Origin: Micropterix aruncella
Lineage: Eukaryota; Arthropoda; Insecta; Lepidoptera; Micropterigidae
Reading direction: 5' to 3'
DNA: 64,000 nucleotides
Assembly: GCA_944548615.1 (NCBI GenBank)
Contig: OX155960.1
Location: 31,453,888 to 31,517,887 of the forward strand
Position 1 is the stretch's first letter; each line of letters begins with the position of its first letter. Below, piece by piece: positions 55,091 to 64,000 of the stretch. The position numbers and the translations under genes are program-made. Under the pieces are notes generated by a model. The model was not told the DNA's origin and ran no database searches. It saw nothing but the letters and a program-made list of their open reading frames with translations.

Positions 55091-55801
55091 CTTTGTCTTC
55101 TTCTGTGACGTCTCAGTTTTCGGTATAAAATCCATAAGCAAATTGCCTCATCCACGTCCATTCTTAATCAATGTTGGAACCAGGCTGCCGCGCGTACACA
55201 TGCTGTCATGTGAATGCTTCTACCACGCGGCGACGAGCGGTCATGTGAATATAGCCTTATGTATGTTTTCCGTTTCTTTATTCCATCATAACTTCTAAAC
55301 GCTTGAACCGATTTAGAAGTGTGTAGTATTGTTAGAATCGGTATGTCATAGGGTTTTGACTGTCCAAATATCAAGTAAATAGTTGTCTAAATGTCCAAAT
55401 GTCAATAAATTTAGATAAATATATAGCGTTTAATGTCAAATGAAAGGTCTGATTGAGTACATTCCGGAAATCCTATCTATATGGATAAATATTTCATAGA
55501 AAACCATAATAAAAATAGTTATAAATACAATATTTCACTTCAGCGGCAATTTTTCACTAACGGCAGTCGTGCTTTTAATTATTTTTAATATATTTACTTG
55601 TTAGCTTTTAAGTATTCTTGTATGTTTGTAACTTTCTTATGCTGTCACCTATATTAGACCAAACGTTAGCTGTTGAATATTGCCAGGTGGAAATAAGTTC
55701 TTTTTGTTAAAGTAGTCTCTTTTTGTTAAAAATGTACTCAAATAAAGAGTATGTATTATTATTATTATCATTAAGATTAAAAAATACTAATCTACACAAA
55801 C
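55091..55801. other. TMX3 intron, left of exon 4 donor
   Basis: Unassigned. Ends with CAAATAAAGAGTATGTATTATT-type sequence near 55738-55772, resembling a non-LTR 3' tail. Confidence 0.4.
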
Positions 55802-56024
55802 CTAATAACTGATTCCACCATGCTCCTGAACTCTACTTCCACCGGTTCAATTTCATTTAGTTTATTTTCCTCGACGACGGCCAGTACGAGATATTTATCC
55901 GTTCCAAATAATTCGTGGATATTTGATCGTGACACCTTTGGAAATGTTCCAAATCGCTCTGCGTTAATCCACTTTGAAAGAGTCTTGTTCAGGTGGTCGT
56001 TGTCGGACAGGTTCTCCGAAAGAA
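55802..56024 (-). CDS. TMX3: TMX3 exon (second luminal thioredoxin-like region)
   Basis: Reads LSENLSDNDHLNKTLSKWIN, then AERFGTFPKVSRSNIHELFG, then TDKYLVLAVVEENKLNEIEP. SKWINAERF corresponds to the SSWINRERF of vertebrate TMX3. Acceptor TTTCAG and donor GTTTGT; both split codons fit the neighbours. Confidence 0.9.
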
Positions 56025-56458
56025 CTGAAATAGAAAATCATCATCTTTAAATATGGTTGCATTAGCCAATATGCATTCATGGGGCCGATTCCTGAAACCA
56101 CAATTAATGTGCTAAATATTTCTCTCACTTTTTATCGCTCAGTTTTGCAAAACGGTATTCTCGAACTGACGTCATAGTAAATCTAGTGTGCCAGATTTTT
56201 AAACTGGAAAGTTTGGCAATGCCTAACCTTCTCTCTATTATACCAACATGAAAACGTAATAAAAAAATCCGAAAATATTAGATTTGCTGAGTAGTATGAA
56301 TAAAATATAATATGAAGGAGCATGGTCATTTTCGGCCAACCCACCAACAAAGATTAGTCTTTTTTTTTTATTCCCAAAAATAGACAACTTTACAGCTACA
56401 TCTAATTCATGGCTAAAAAACAAATGACACCTATCGTAATCTAAGAAACATAGTAAGA

Positions 56459-57174
56459 TTTATTAGTACAATATTTATTAATACAGTAGGACGGTGTCGA
56501 CTACAACGGGCGAACCCTTCACCCCAGGCTGGTATAATGATATAGATCATTCTTTCAGCCGTGGGATGAGCGTAGAAGACTTGGGGACAAGACAATCTAC
56601 TGTCTAGTTCACCAGCAACCCGTTAGAGACCTACGACTTACGGCGAGGCACCGGGAAAGGTACACAGCAGGCAGCCTCACCCCCTAACTACCAGTTTTGG
56701 CAGGATATCTCCGTCTGGAATTAATTTTCAGGATACCTCCGTCCTCTTGACTGGTTACGGGTCCGAAGTCCCTTACGTGACCTCTACCTGTTGTATTACA
56801 GAGGTAATTCAGTTTGAATTTATCGCGGACCTGGGCGTTCTTTCCCCTCAGTGCCACACGGCATAGAGGGGCCCAAGGTCATTTCAAGAGTGGCATGACA
56901 ACAGGTCAATATTCAACCCCGCTGCTTAGGAAACAATATATTTCCATAGTCTCCAGACCCCTTAGTCAATTAGTCAGAATGCACCAGCAATTAGTCAGAA
57001 TGCACAGCTCTGAGGCCTGAGACATGGGAGTCTTACCCGGTGTAGCCTTCCACTCGAGGAGGCTTCTGAATAGGAGCTGAATCGTGAGCCTATCCGAGAA
57101 CAAAATGAATCTTGTGGTCCAAGCTGCACGAAACCGTTCAGCTTTATTTATTAATACAATATTTATTAAAGTAC
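56459..57174. mobile_element. Unclassified insertion flanked by about 28-bp direct repeats
   Basis: TTTATTAGTACAATATTTAT(T)AATACAG at 56459-56486 and a near copy at 57145-57174 flank about 660 bp of GC-richer sequence with no recognisable domain. Long duplications would fit a target-primed (LINE/SINE) insertion. Confidence 0.45.
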
Positions 57175-57360
57175 AGATTTTCAGCTGATAGAAACAATGC
57201 AACCATATCCTTAATTTACTGGGATTGGCCATAAACAAATCAATTGTCAATATGCGGCCTAGCGGGTCGTACATGTCCCCTCGCTCGCAAGTAGTTATCG
57301 GGTACATACAGATCAAATTTCCTTAGAATGCATATGTTACTCACCACTCCTTTAAGCAGT

Positions 57361-57420
57361 TTGAGCAACGTGACAGTATCAACATAACCTTTAAGCAACG
57401 TGGCAGTGTCAACATAACCC
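57361..57420. repeat. Two-copy tandem repeat
   Basis: AGCAACGTG-RCAGT-RTCAACATAACC occurs twice in succession. Confidence 0.8.
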
Positions 57421-58084
57421 TCTGCAGGTGAAGCGAGTTATACCCGATTATTCCCAAGACGAAATCGGTAGGGTATAGGAATGGATACCCAAACCTTTCC
57501 AGTATAGAAACCTTTAAAAAAGTTTGTTCTTGTTTCAGAATGAGTATATAAACATTCTCTGATGGACTCTAGCATTCACCTCCATTGGACTCCTCACAAA
57601 GGCGTCGAAAAGAAGGCAAATTATCCCCGTGTGCTTCAACATTGCTTAAGCTGTGTGAAATGAAGCCTAATAGCTGTTAATAAGTGGTAAAAAATAGTAT
57701 AAATAATGGTTTCTAAAATAAATCAATTTTATTAATAATAAATAATCGTAAACGATTCACATTCACAGAAAATTTTAGCATGCCACATTCAAGAATACGG
57801 CGTCGAGCAAAACGGAGTGAACATAGACAAATAAGGTTTATGAAGTATTTTAAGAATCGCCCCTCTAACTTTAACATTTTGTCACTGTCAATTGACAAAA
57901 TGCAGAGCATTCGCTTGTACTCTTATATTGTGAAAGATCCTACTTTCTTGGAAAAATCTTAGTGAAACCAACCTTTTGCACCAGAAAATAAGAAAGAGAA
58001 TGAATATGAAATTAAAGACTATCGCGGTTGTTTGACATATAAATAGGATAAAACGAATTTACCGCGTGAACTCCTTCCACTCGA

Positions 58085-58320
58085 CGGATGCAACAGAAAG
58101 CTGTTAAAAACATTCAGCGAGAAAAATCGGCGATATACGAACACATATTGGATAGCGGAAGAACCACTGGATGTAGTTTCAAAATACCAACAGTTTTGCT
58201 TTCCCCGCATGATCGGGGAAGCCAATGAAATAGGAAGAACCCCGAATTTCAATAGAGACGACGGTTAAAAGCTTTCTACTACGTGGAATCCCCTTCTTAA
58301 AATGTTTTCATTGTCCCTCA
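58085..58320 (+). pseudogene. Penelope-like element fragment (C-terminal region)
   Basis: The frames give REKSAIYEHILDSGRTTGCS, then RKNPEFQ and RDDG, then KLSTTWNPLL. SAI-EHI-D-G ... NFNR-DG-KLS-W-PLL is the run found after the GIY-YIG motif in many arthropod Penelope-like (and related) ORFs. The RT and the GIY-YIG itself are not present here. Confidence 0.5.
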
Positions 58321-58661
58321 ATGAGGATACAGTGAGTGTTGTGTGCAAGATGGTTTTTCGAAATTCGCGCCACCGCTATAATTTGCGAAGTAACAGCACC
58401 AGTTTGCCGCCTACCTGCAGAACAACGGATGACGATTGACAGTACTTTAGTTTACTCTGAACAACGGCGGCTGCAACGTCGCCGAAACGTCAGATACAAC
58501 AAACTTCACGCGGAAAATTCGTTTAATCCTATTTATAAGAGAATGAATATTTAGTAACTCTCTTTATCCTGCGAAGCAGTGATTTATGGCAAAGGACTGT
58601 TGGTCATTTATTTAAAAAAAGATTGGGCCACTTATATAATAATATAGCACAACAATAATAC

Positions 58662-58806
58662 CTGGATAAAAGTTGAATGAACCGTCCTTATAAACAAATA
58701 TTGATGAGTCGTTGGGCAGAGTTACATGGCGGTTCATCAAGTCTGGGGCCATTGCATAAAAATAACCGTGCGGTTGGTATCTCTCCGCCATAGCCACGTA
58801 CATTTC
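58662..58806 (-). CDS. TMX3: TMX3 exon (second luminal domain, start)
   Basis: Reads EMYVAMAERYQPHGYFYAMA, then PDLMNRHVTLPNDSSIFVYK, then DGSFNFYP. Acceptor TTATAG and donor GTATTA. Matches the region between the first thioredoxin domain and the WIN-ERF segment. Confidence 0.9.
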
Positions 58807-60058
58807 CTATAATTTACATTTGTATGATTTTTTTAAAACAATTAATTATGATAGTAACACAGTATTATCTACAACAAGACTTCCCAGCCGGTGGGGCGCA
58901 CCCTCCTTGTAGGGCCGTAGATAGATTGTAAGAAGGGGTTGTGAAGTTAGCTAGAAGCATTGTTTACATACGTTATTAGATTGCTTAATGCCGTTCTACT
59001 TTTTGGCAGCTAGGATTTTACTATGAAATGGAACAAACAGATGGCACTTATAGTTCCAAACATTGATTAATCTTTTTGGAAGGCAATCTAAACACGCATA
59101 TACAGTATCCAATCTCAAAGTAAAATAATAATATAATAAGAATGTATAAATCATAGCTCTTACTATTTTAATATTATTTACATTAAGATGCCAATTTTAA
59201 TTTCGTATACAGATTTAAATACATAATAATTAGACGCTATGTTCAAATAGACTAATATATGGCATTCTAATCTCTTCGTATTATTTCAGTGATGTAATCA
59301 GCCTATATAAAAATGCAATAGATGGAAGTAATAATTGAATGTTATTACTGTTATCATTGGTTAAATAATGAGTTTTTATAATTAATCAGTCTTTTATATG
59401 AAAAAAACATCCACTATCAATGTTATTATAGATGACCAAAAAATTGCTATTAGTTTCGCCGGACATCACTCTAATCGCCACCTGCATGTCGCCGGCGCAG
59501 AAGTTGCCAAAACGTACTATTGCATTGAGCATCTAATACCATATATAATCAATGCTATAAGCAATGTTTTTTATTGAAAATTCCTAAAAAAAAAAACACT
59601 TTATTTTTTAATTTCCTGCGGTGCATATTTATATTTAGACTGTTCCAATATAGTGTTTTAGATACAGAAAAAAATAATAGTAAATGTATGGGTCCCCCCC
59701 CCCCCCTCCACCAAAGCAAAATCCCAGCTATGCGCCTGATTATAACAATAATTAAATTTGTTTTATTTGAGCAATAAATGTTACTAGTGGGTAATACAGC
59801 ACTAAAAAAACATTGTCAAAAAATGGGATAACCAATTCGGAAGAATGTTGAGAACCCGTGACCTACAAGACAACCTAAAGTCATCTTTCACTCAAGTGTC
59901 TCAAATATAACGGTTTCATTCAGGAGCAATGATGAAACATATTGCCCTCATCTTTCTTCTGGATAACTAACTGAGAGTCTTCCAGTAGATAGAGTTTTGT
60001 GATATATTTTGATATGGAGTTTAAAAAATATTATAAAGCAATGTAACATAATACATAC
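58807..60058. other. TMX3 intron 2
   Basis: AT-rich with no element recognised; a C14 run at about 59695-59708 may be an assembly trouble spot. Confidence 0.5.
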
Positions 60059-60242
60059 CCATAAAGATCCCATTTGATTTCCAGCGAATCCAAAAAATAT
60101 TGGAAATGAATCTTTTAAGTAGTCAATAGTACTGTATTTAGTGACTGCTTGCACTGGAGGGCCGGACATTCTCATTGCATATTCAATCATCTCATCTTTA
60201 CCCCTTTCTCCAAGGTATTCATGGTGCATAGTCCCTTTTATA
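60059..60242 (-). CDS. TMX3: TMX3 exon (end of the thioredoxin domain)
   Basis: Reads IKGTMHHEYLGERGKDEMIE, then YAMRMSGPPVQAVTKYSTID and YLKDSFPIFFGFAGNQMGSL. The start completes the thioredoxin fold after cis-Pro (FPTI in the previous exon); YLGERGKDEMIEYA is the Y-G-R-DDIIEFA element. Donor GTATGT. Confidence 0.9.
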
Positions 60243-61444
60243 CTAAAAAAAAAGAATAAATAGGAATTTAATAATTTTACTTTATGATCACAAAGGCTAG
60301 AAAGAAAGAAATGCACTTGCTTGGCTCTCAGAACAATTTTGAAGGGGATTTTTTTGTCTAATATTATAAAATGACAAATTTCAACCTGATTATAAAAAAG
60401 CTTTTATTATATATTCTTATATAGATAATTATGAACTCTTGATAAAATTAGATGGATTATGATCTAAAGACACAATTTTATATAACAAACATTTTTTATT
60501 TATTTTATATTTTTAACAATCAGTAGGTCGATCAATAGCTTACGATTGTTTATTGAGTTAATTAAATTGGAATGTAGTAGAAAAACAGTAACTGTAAACG
60601 GTCTATATGAGTGATTCCCAAAGGGTCCACTAGAGACTCGACGGGGGTCTACGATAGCATGAAAAAAAATGGGGTTCACAAGTTGTAAGGGCCCCCCCCC
60701 TTATAACTTGTCTGCCCCATCACAAAAATTAGATTTTTTATGTTTGCTCGTAGTTTGTTGAGGATTTTATTATTATTATTATTTATATATATTAGAAGCA
60801 TTTCATTAAGACTCGCCCTGGTAGAATCCAAGGACTCATATCAGGTACTTCCTTAACCCTCCAGCTCTTCATGCGCGTTACGCTATTCCCCTTTCCAGAT
60901 AATCCCTGGGCTATCACTGCGCCGGGAGGCGCTATTGCCGCGTCCAATCTTATTTTGTTGCCCTGCAACATCGATAGTCGAATTTCCATGTTCTCAAGTC
61001 GCACTCCCGAAGTTATGACCTGCATCATAGAATATACACCAGGCGCCGCACAATTTACATTGTTGTACAGCAGCAGTCGTTCAGATAGTTTTCTTTAGTC
61101 AGACGTTGACTATTCATCCTGACTGTAGATTATCAATATGTCAAATTGGAAATTTCTTCTGGTTACGAGACTGATGGTACTCAATACAGGGAAAAAAATA
61201 TCAATGAGTTTCCATTTCTGTTTCTTTTCTTTGAAAGTGATATTCGCATTTTCAGCATAATGTCAATAAAATTTCACTTCAAAATTTTAGTTTTTAGTTT
61301 TCTTTTTTCATTTCTTCAATCTTTACAACTGTTTTAAATACCGGATTAAATTGGACAGCGATTTTATATAAAAAAATAGGAAAATCACCCGCGGTTGGAG
61401 GGTTAATTTAGGGCACAATGCTCAAACAGTAAATACAAAGAACA
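60243..61444. other. TMX3 intron 1, left part
   Basis: Contains a fragment near 60613-60720 (TGATTCCCAAAGGG ... CCCCCCCCC) that looks like a decayed hAT end. Nothing else recognised. Confidence 0.4.
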
Positions 61445-61795
61445 TTAAGGTGCTTCCTCACCGGGAGCATTTGCCTGTAATGTAACGTTACAGATTCGAG
61501 CATTACATCAGTGAGGAGATCCGAGCATTACAGTAATGCTCGGATCTGTAATGATTCAATCTGTAATATTTTGATACAACTTGTAACATCAATATCAACT
61601 TGTAACATCAATATCATCAACAACGCACCACTTGTATTGTGGAATGAACTAAATGCTGAAAATCGAATCTATGTACATTACAGGAGAATGCTCGTCAGTC
61701 AGGAAGTCAGAAAGGTAGTATTGTAACGTAATGCTCAAAATGGAATCTAAAATATTACATTACAGGCAAATGCTCCCGGTGAGCGAGCACCTTAA
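61445..61795. mobile_element. TTAA MITE with about 40-bp inverted termini
   Basis: TTAAGGTGCTTCCTCACCGG... at the left and its reverse complement (one or two differences over about 40 bp, to CTGTAATGTAA) at the right. 351 bp, with an internal 31-bp palindrome at 61519-61549 and a 19-bp tandem repeat near 61577-61615. Non-coding. Confidence 0.85.
61519..61549. repeat. 31-bp palindrome inside the MITE
   Basis: AGATCCGAGCATTAC, one central base, then its exact reverse complement. Confidence 0.85.
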
Positions 61796-61987
61796 TAAAG
61801 AAAAATTATAAAGAAAATTCAAAATACAATAACGAAGATGCTCATTGCTATGATTAGTGTAATTCCAGTGATATTTCTTGAGGAGTGACTTCAAGGCTCT
61901 GGCCATATTACAGATGATGCGAACTTGGAGAGACTAGTACTAAAAGGTTTTAAAAAAAAAATGAAACGTCTAACAACTTATACTCAC

Positions 61988-62243
61988 AACATAATAGTGG
62001 GAAATCCTCGGATTTTATAGTGCATGGCTACGGAAGAAAACCGCGTGCAGTCCACCTTTGCGACTCGCACCGGCGTAGAGTACAGCGCCTGAGCGACGTG
62101 GTTCCATATTGGTTCCAGGCGACGGCAATGAGCGCACCACGGAGCGTAGAACTTGACGAGCCACTGCCCTTCATGACTTATTTCTAGAAATTTATCACTG
62201 AGCTCTAGTACTCGGCTGGCGCCGTTAAATGTCGGCCAAAACA
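61988..62243 (-). CDS. TMX3: TMX3 exon (thioredoxin active site)
   Basis: Reads FWPTFNGASRVLELSDKFLE, then GQWLVKFYAPWCAHCRRLEP, then TRFSSVAMHYKIRGFPTIM. The redox motif is CAHC (vertebrate TMX3 has CGHC), and FPT provides the cis-proline loop. It acts in the ER lumen as a disulfide oxidoreductase. The acceptor TTTTTTCAG at 62244-62245 implies an upstream exon with the signal peptide. Read-through to an ATG at 62298 is possible but gives no clear signal sequence. Confidence 0.93.
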
Positions 62244-63483
62244 CTGAAAAAACGTAAAAAATAAAGTTTTCATATATCAGTTCAAGACCATTTGCCACCG
62301 CACATTCTGCTAGTAGAGTTTTGAAGTGCTGAGATTTGCTGCGAAAATAAGAAACATTACAAAACTATTCATTTCATAAGATACCCTAACTTTGATAACA
62401 TTACTAGAGCCGAAGGAGAAACCTCGGAATATATGCAGTATAGGAACCTTTCTCAGCAGAACCAGCGTGGTCAATATAGTCGGGTGGTATGAACACGATG
62501 TAGTCGGGCATATTCTCGCCAAATAGCGGCATAGCGTGGATGTTTTTTTAAATTTTCGCACCAAAATTAGACTTTCCGTAAAATATTTATATCTTACGAT
62601 CTATTTGAATTTAATATTTTTTAATGAAACTTTCAGTGATTTACTTCAAAAAGACGTCTCCATTTATTTACTTAGTTAGTGTGTAATTCTGTTTTTTTAT
62701 GTACAAAAATATACAATAAAAGCAAAATGAACTCAAAAACATGAATATAAGACGTCAGAACAAAAGCAGTATAAAGCAGTTACTGGCACTGGCGAGACGA
62801 ACGAAAATGCAAGAACAAAATCCTTTGTTAAAATTATCAGGTAATAAAATAATTTCAATATTCTGGCTGTTTACTTTTATCGTTATTATTTTTTGTTCCG
62901 TCTCAAACTCATTGTATCGGAAGGTAGATAGATCGGGTACCGCCGACAATAGATAACGCACAACCCGCTACTCGTTTAGAGCCCCTTGTTTTAACAAGTT
63001 TCCCGCGCCTTACCGCTTCGCGCAACAGACGAGTAAACTCACCTCCCACGTTTTACTCTAAAAAGGGGTATGGGGAGTTTACTCATTTCCCGAAAAGAAT
63101 GTGTTAAGAAATCAACAATGTAGAACAGGTTCTTATAATGCAGTAATACCTAAACCTCAAATGCAGATAAAGTGGCTGGGGTTGAATAAAGCTTGCAAGA
63201 GATTCTAAAAGGATGATGGAAGACAGTGGTGGTCTCTTCATATAAGCCAAAAAGCCCGGCTTGCCTATACTTCCAAATTAACAATTAAATAAATGAATAA
63301 CACAATTCGTAAAAAAACAATTAAATAAATTATTTTGCTAGCGCTACTACTGCTATCTAGCACGCACAGCTCGCTCCACGCGAGAAAAAATCTGTTATCG
63401 ACAGGGTGCGATAATTATCAACAGGGCGCGATTGCTGACTCGCTTGCACAAATGGGCTTTCAATGCGGCATTCCTCTCATTCG
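62244..63483. other. Upstream of TMX3; first exon expected here or beyond
   Basis: Two short open stretches are worth noting. On minus, 62531-62400 reads MPLFGENMPDYIVFIPPDYI then DHAGSAEKG. On plus, 62741-62931 reads NKIISIFWLFTFIVIIFC, one hydrophobic helix, then a GTAGAT donor-like site. Neither is identified. Confidence 0.35.
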
Positions 63484-64000
63484 CACCTGTGGCGAATTAC
63501 GCTAAACAATATATGTGTATATACAACTTTTGTATCGGGAGCTAAGCCGGGCTTGCTTAGCCATGACGTTGAATGCGAACTGTGAATGCGAACGTGTCAA
63601 CAGAAAGCGCTACTTCATTATAATTAGTTTGGATTGCAATGTGCGAGTGACGTCAGGCTAATTTTTTATTGTGTAATTTCAATTGATTTGTGGTTTTTAG
63701 TGCCTGATAAAAAATGGAGGAAATTGTGCTTTGTGGTCAGTAATGTATTCTTATTACTTTGTTTTCTGACATATGTGACAACCCGCAGGGACTGGGACGG
63801 GGATACGGTTTTAGCAGCGGAGAATTTTAAAAACTCATTGCGATCATTCCATTTATATTTTTTCACCTTGTTTTCCGCCGAATTTTTGAAAAAACTGAGA
63901 GCTTGTACAACATTCTTCAAAAATCACAAGTCGATGTGGGTTATAGGAATTAAGGAAGGAAAACAAAATAAAGGAATTTCAGACTTGGTTACGTGTTGAA
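63484..64000 (+). mobile_element. ZMYM1-like hAT transposon, second copy (runs off the window)
   Basis: 63484-63740 is collinear with 352-534 plus 1486-1551, lacks the solo LTR, and keeps the ATG at 63714 (MEEIVLCG). An in-frame TAA follows at 63741-63743, and sequence beyond no longer matches the left copy, so this copy is also broken or rearranged. Confidence 0.6.

Larger units (their letters stand above)
56025..58661. other. TMX3 intron between exons 3 and 4
   Basis: Contains an inserted block with long direct repeats (56459-57174), a short tandem repeat (57361-57420) and a Penelope-like fragment (58085-58320). Confidence 0.5.
42302..62243 (-). other. TMX3: TMX3 gene locus (thioredoxin-related transmembrane protein), 6 exons seen, first exon missing
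   Basis: The exons on the minus strand in order are 62243-61988, 60242-60059, 58806-58662, 56024-55802, 42816-42600 and 42529-42302. All five junction phases fit. Together they give about 417 residues: a thioredoxin domain, luminal thioredoxin-like domains, a transmembrane helix and an acidic cytosolic tail. The signal-peptide exon upstream of 62243 was not identified. A 13-kb intron (42817-55801) holds gypsy element 2. Confidence 0.9.

Overview
The window looks like an insect nuclear genome. The evidence is AT-rich introns, spliced genes with GT/AG boundaries, (TTAGG)n tracts and a dense arthropod-type transposon load. I cannot fix the order from sequence alone. Three conserved cellular genes are exon-resolved here. 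SNRK, an AMPK-related kinase, is on the minus strand with exons between 28903 and 11808 and continues downstream. DDX20/Gemin3, an SMN-complex DEAD-box helicase, is on the plus strand in three exons from 32633 to 40056 and looks complete. TMX3, an ER thioredoxin-like transmembrane oxidoreductase, is on the minus strand in six exons from 62243 to 42302; its signal-peptide exon is not identified. Exon phases agree at every junction I checked. SNRK and DDX20 are arranged head to head.

Layout. 1-2237 is a degraded TTF-zinc-finger (ZMYM1-like) hAT transposon, split by a solo LTR (535-1485). Another LTR remnant follows, and it is itself split by a full-length Ty3/gypsy element (2477-10485) with near-identical LTRs of about 1 kb, a GCCT target duplication and a damaged pol. 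11808-12117 is a very GC-rich SNRK exon. The next SNRK intron (12118-22448) holds a DIRS-like tyrosine-recombinase retroelement. It is followed by a hAT (16201-21666) carrying a Helitron (16852-21573), which carries a second hAT (17045-18308), which carries a (TA)n tract of about 214 bp. 22449-28903 contains the SNRK kinase and UBA exons with small repeats between them. 28904-32632 is the divergent intergenic region, with a fold-back structure made of 15-bp repeats. The DDX20 intron 2 (33385-38575) holds a TTAA MITE and an R2-like (restriction-like endonuclease) non-LTR ORF. 40057-42301 has mariner and CR1-like relics. The large TMX3 intron (42817-55801) holds a second, apparently intact Ty3/gypsy gag-pol and a hAT with a perfect 8-bp target duplication. 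The right edge (63484 onward) is a second copy of the left-edge hAT, without the solo LTR.

The most notable signals are these. Both gypsy elements carry the same kind of -1 frameshift signal: A-AAA-AAC in the gag frame, a 7-8 nt spacer, then a stem-loop. A fold-back array upstream of DDX20 reads as pentapeptide-like repeats in both arms. A perfect 59-bp inverted copy of intron sequence sits exactly at the internal-deletion junction of a hAT. A miRNA-like hairpin lies in a SNRK intron. The right-edge hAT copy preserves the pre-integration site of the solo LTR. I saw no CRISPR array, rRNA or convincing tRNA gene.
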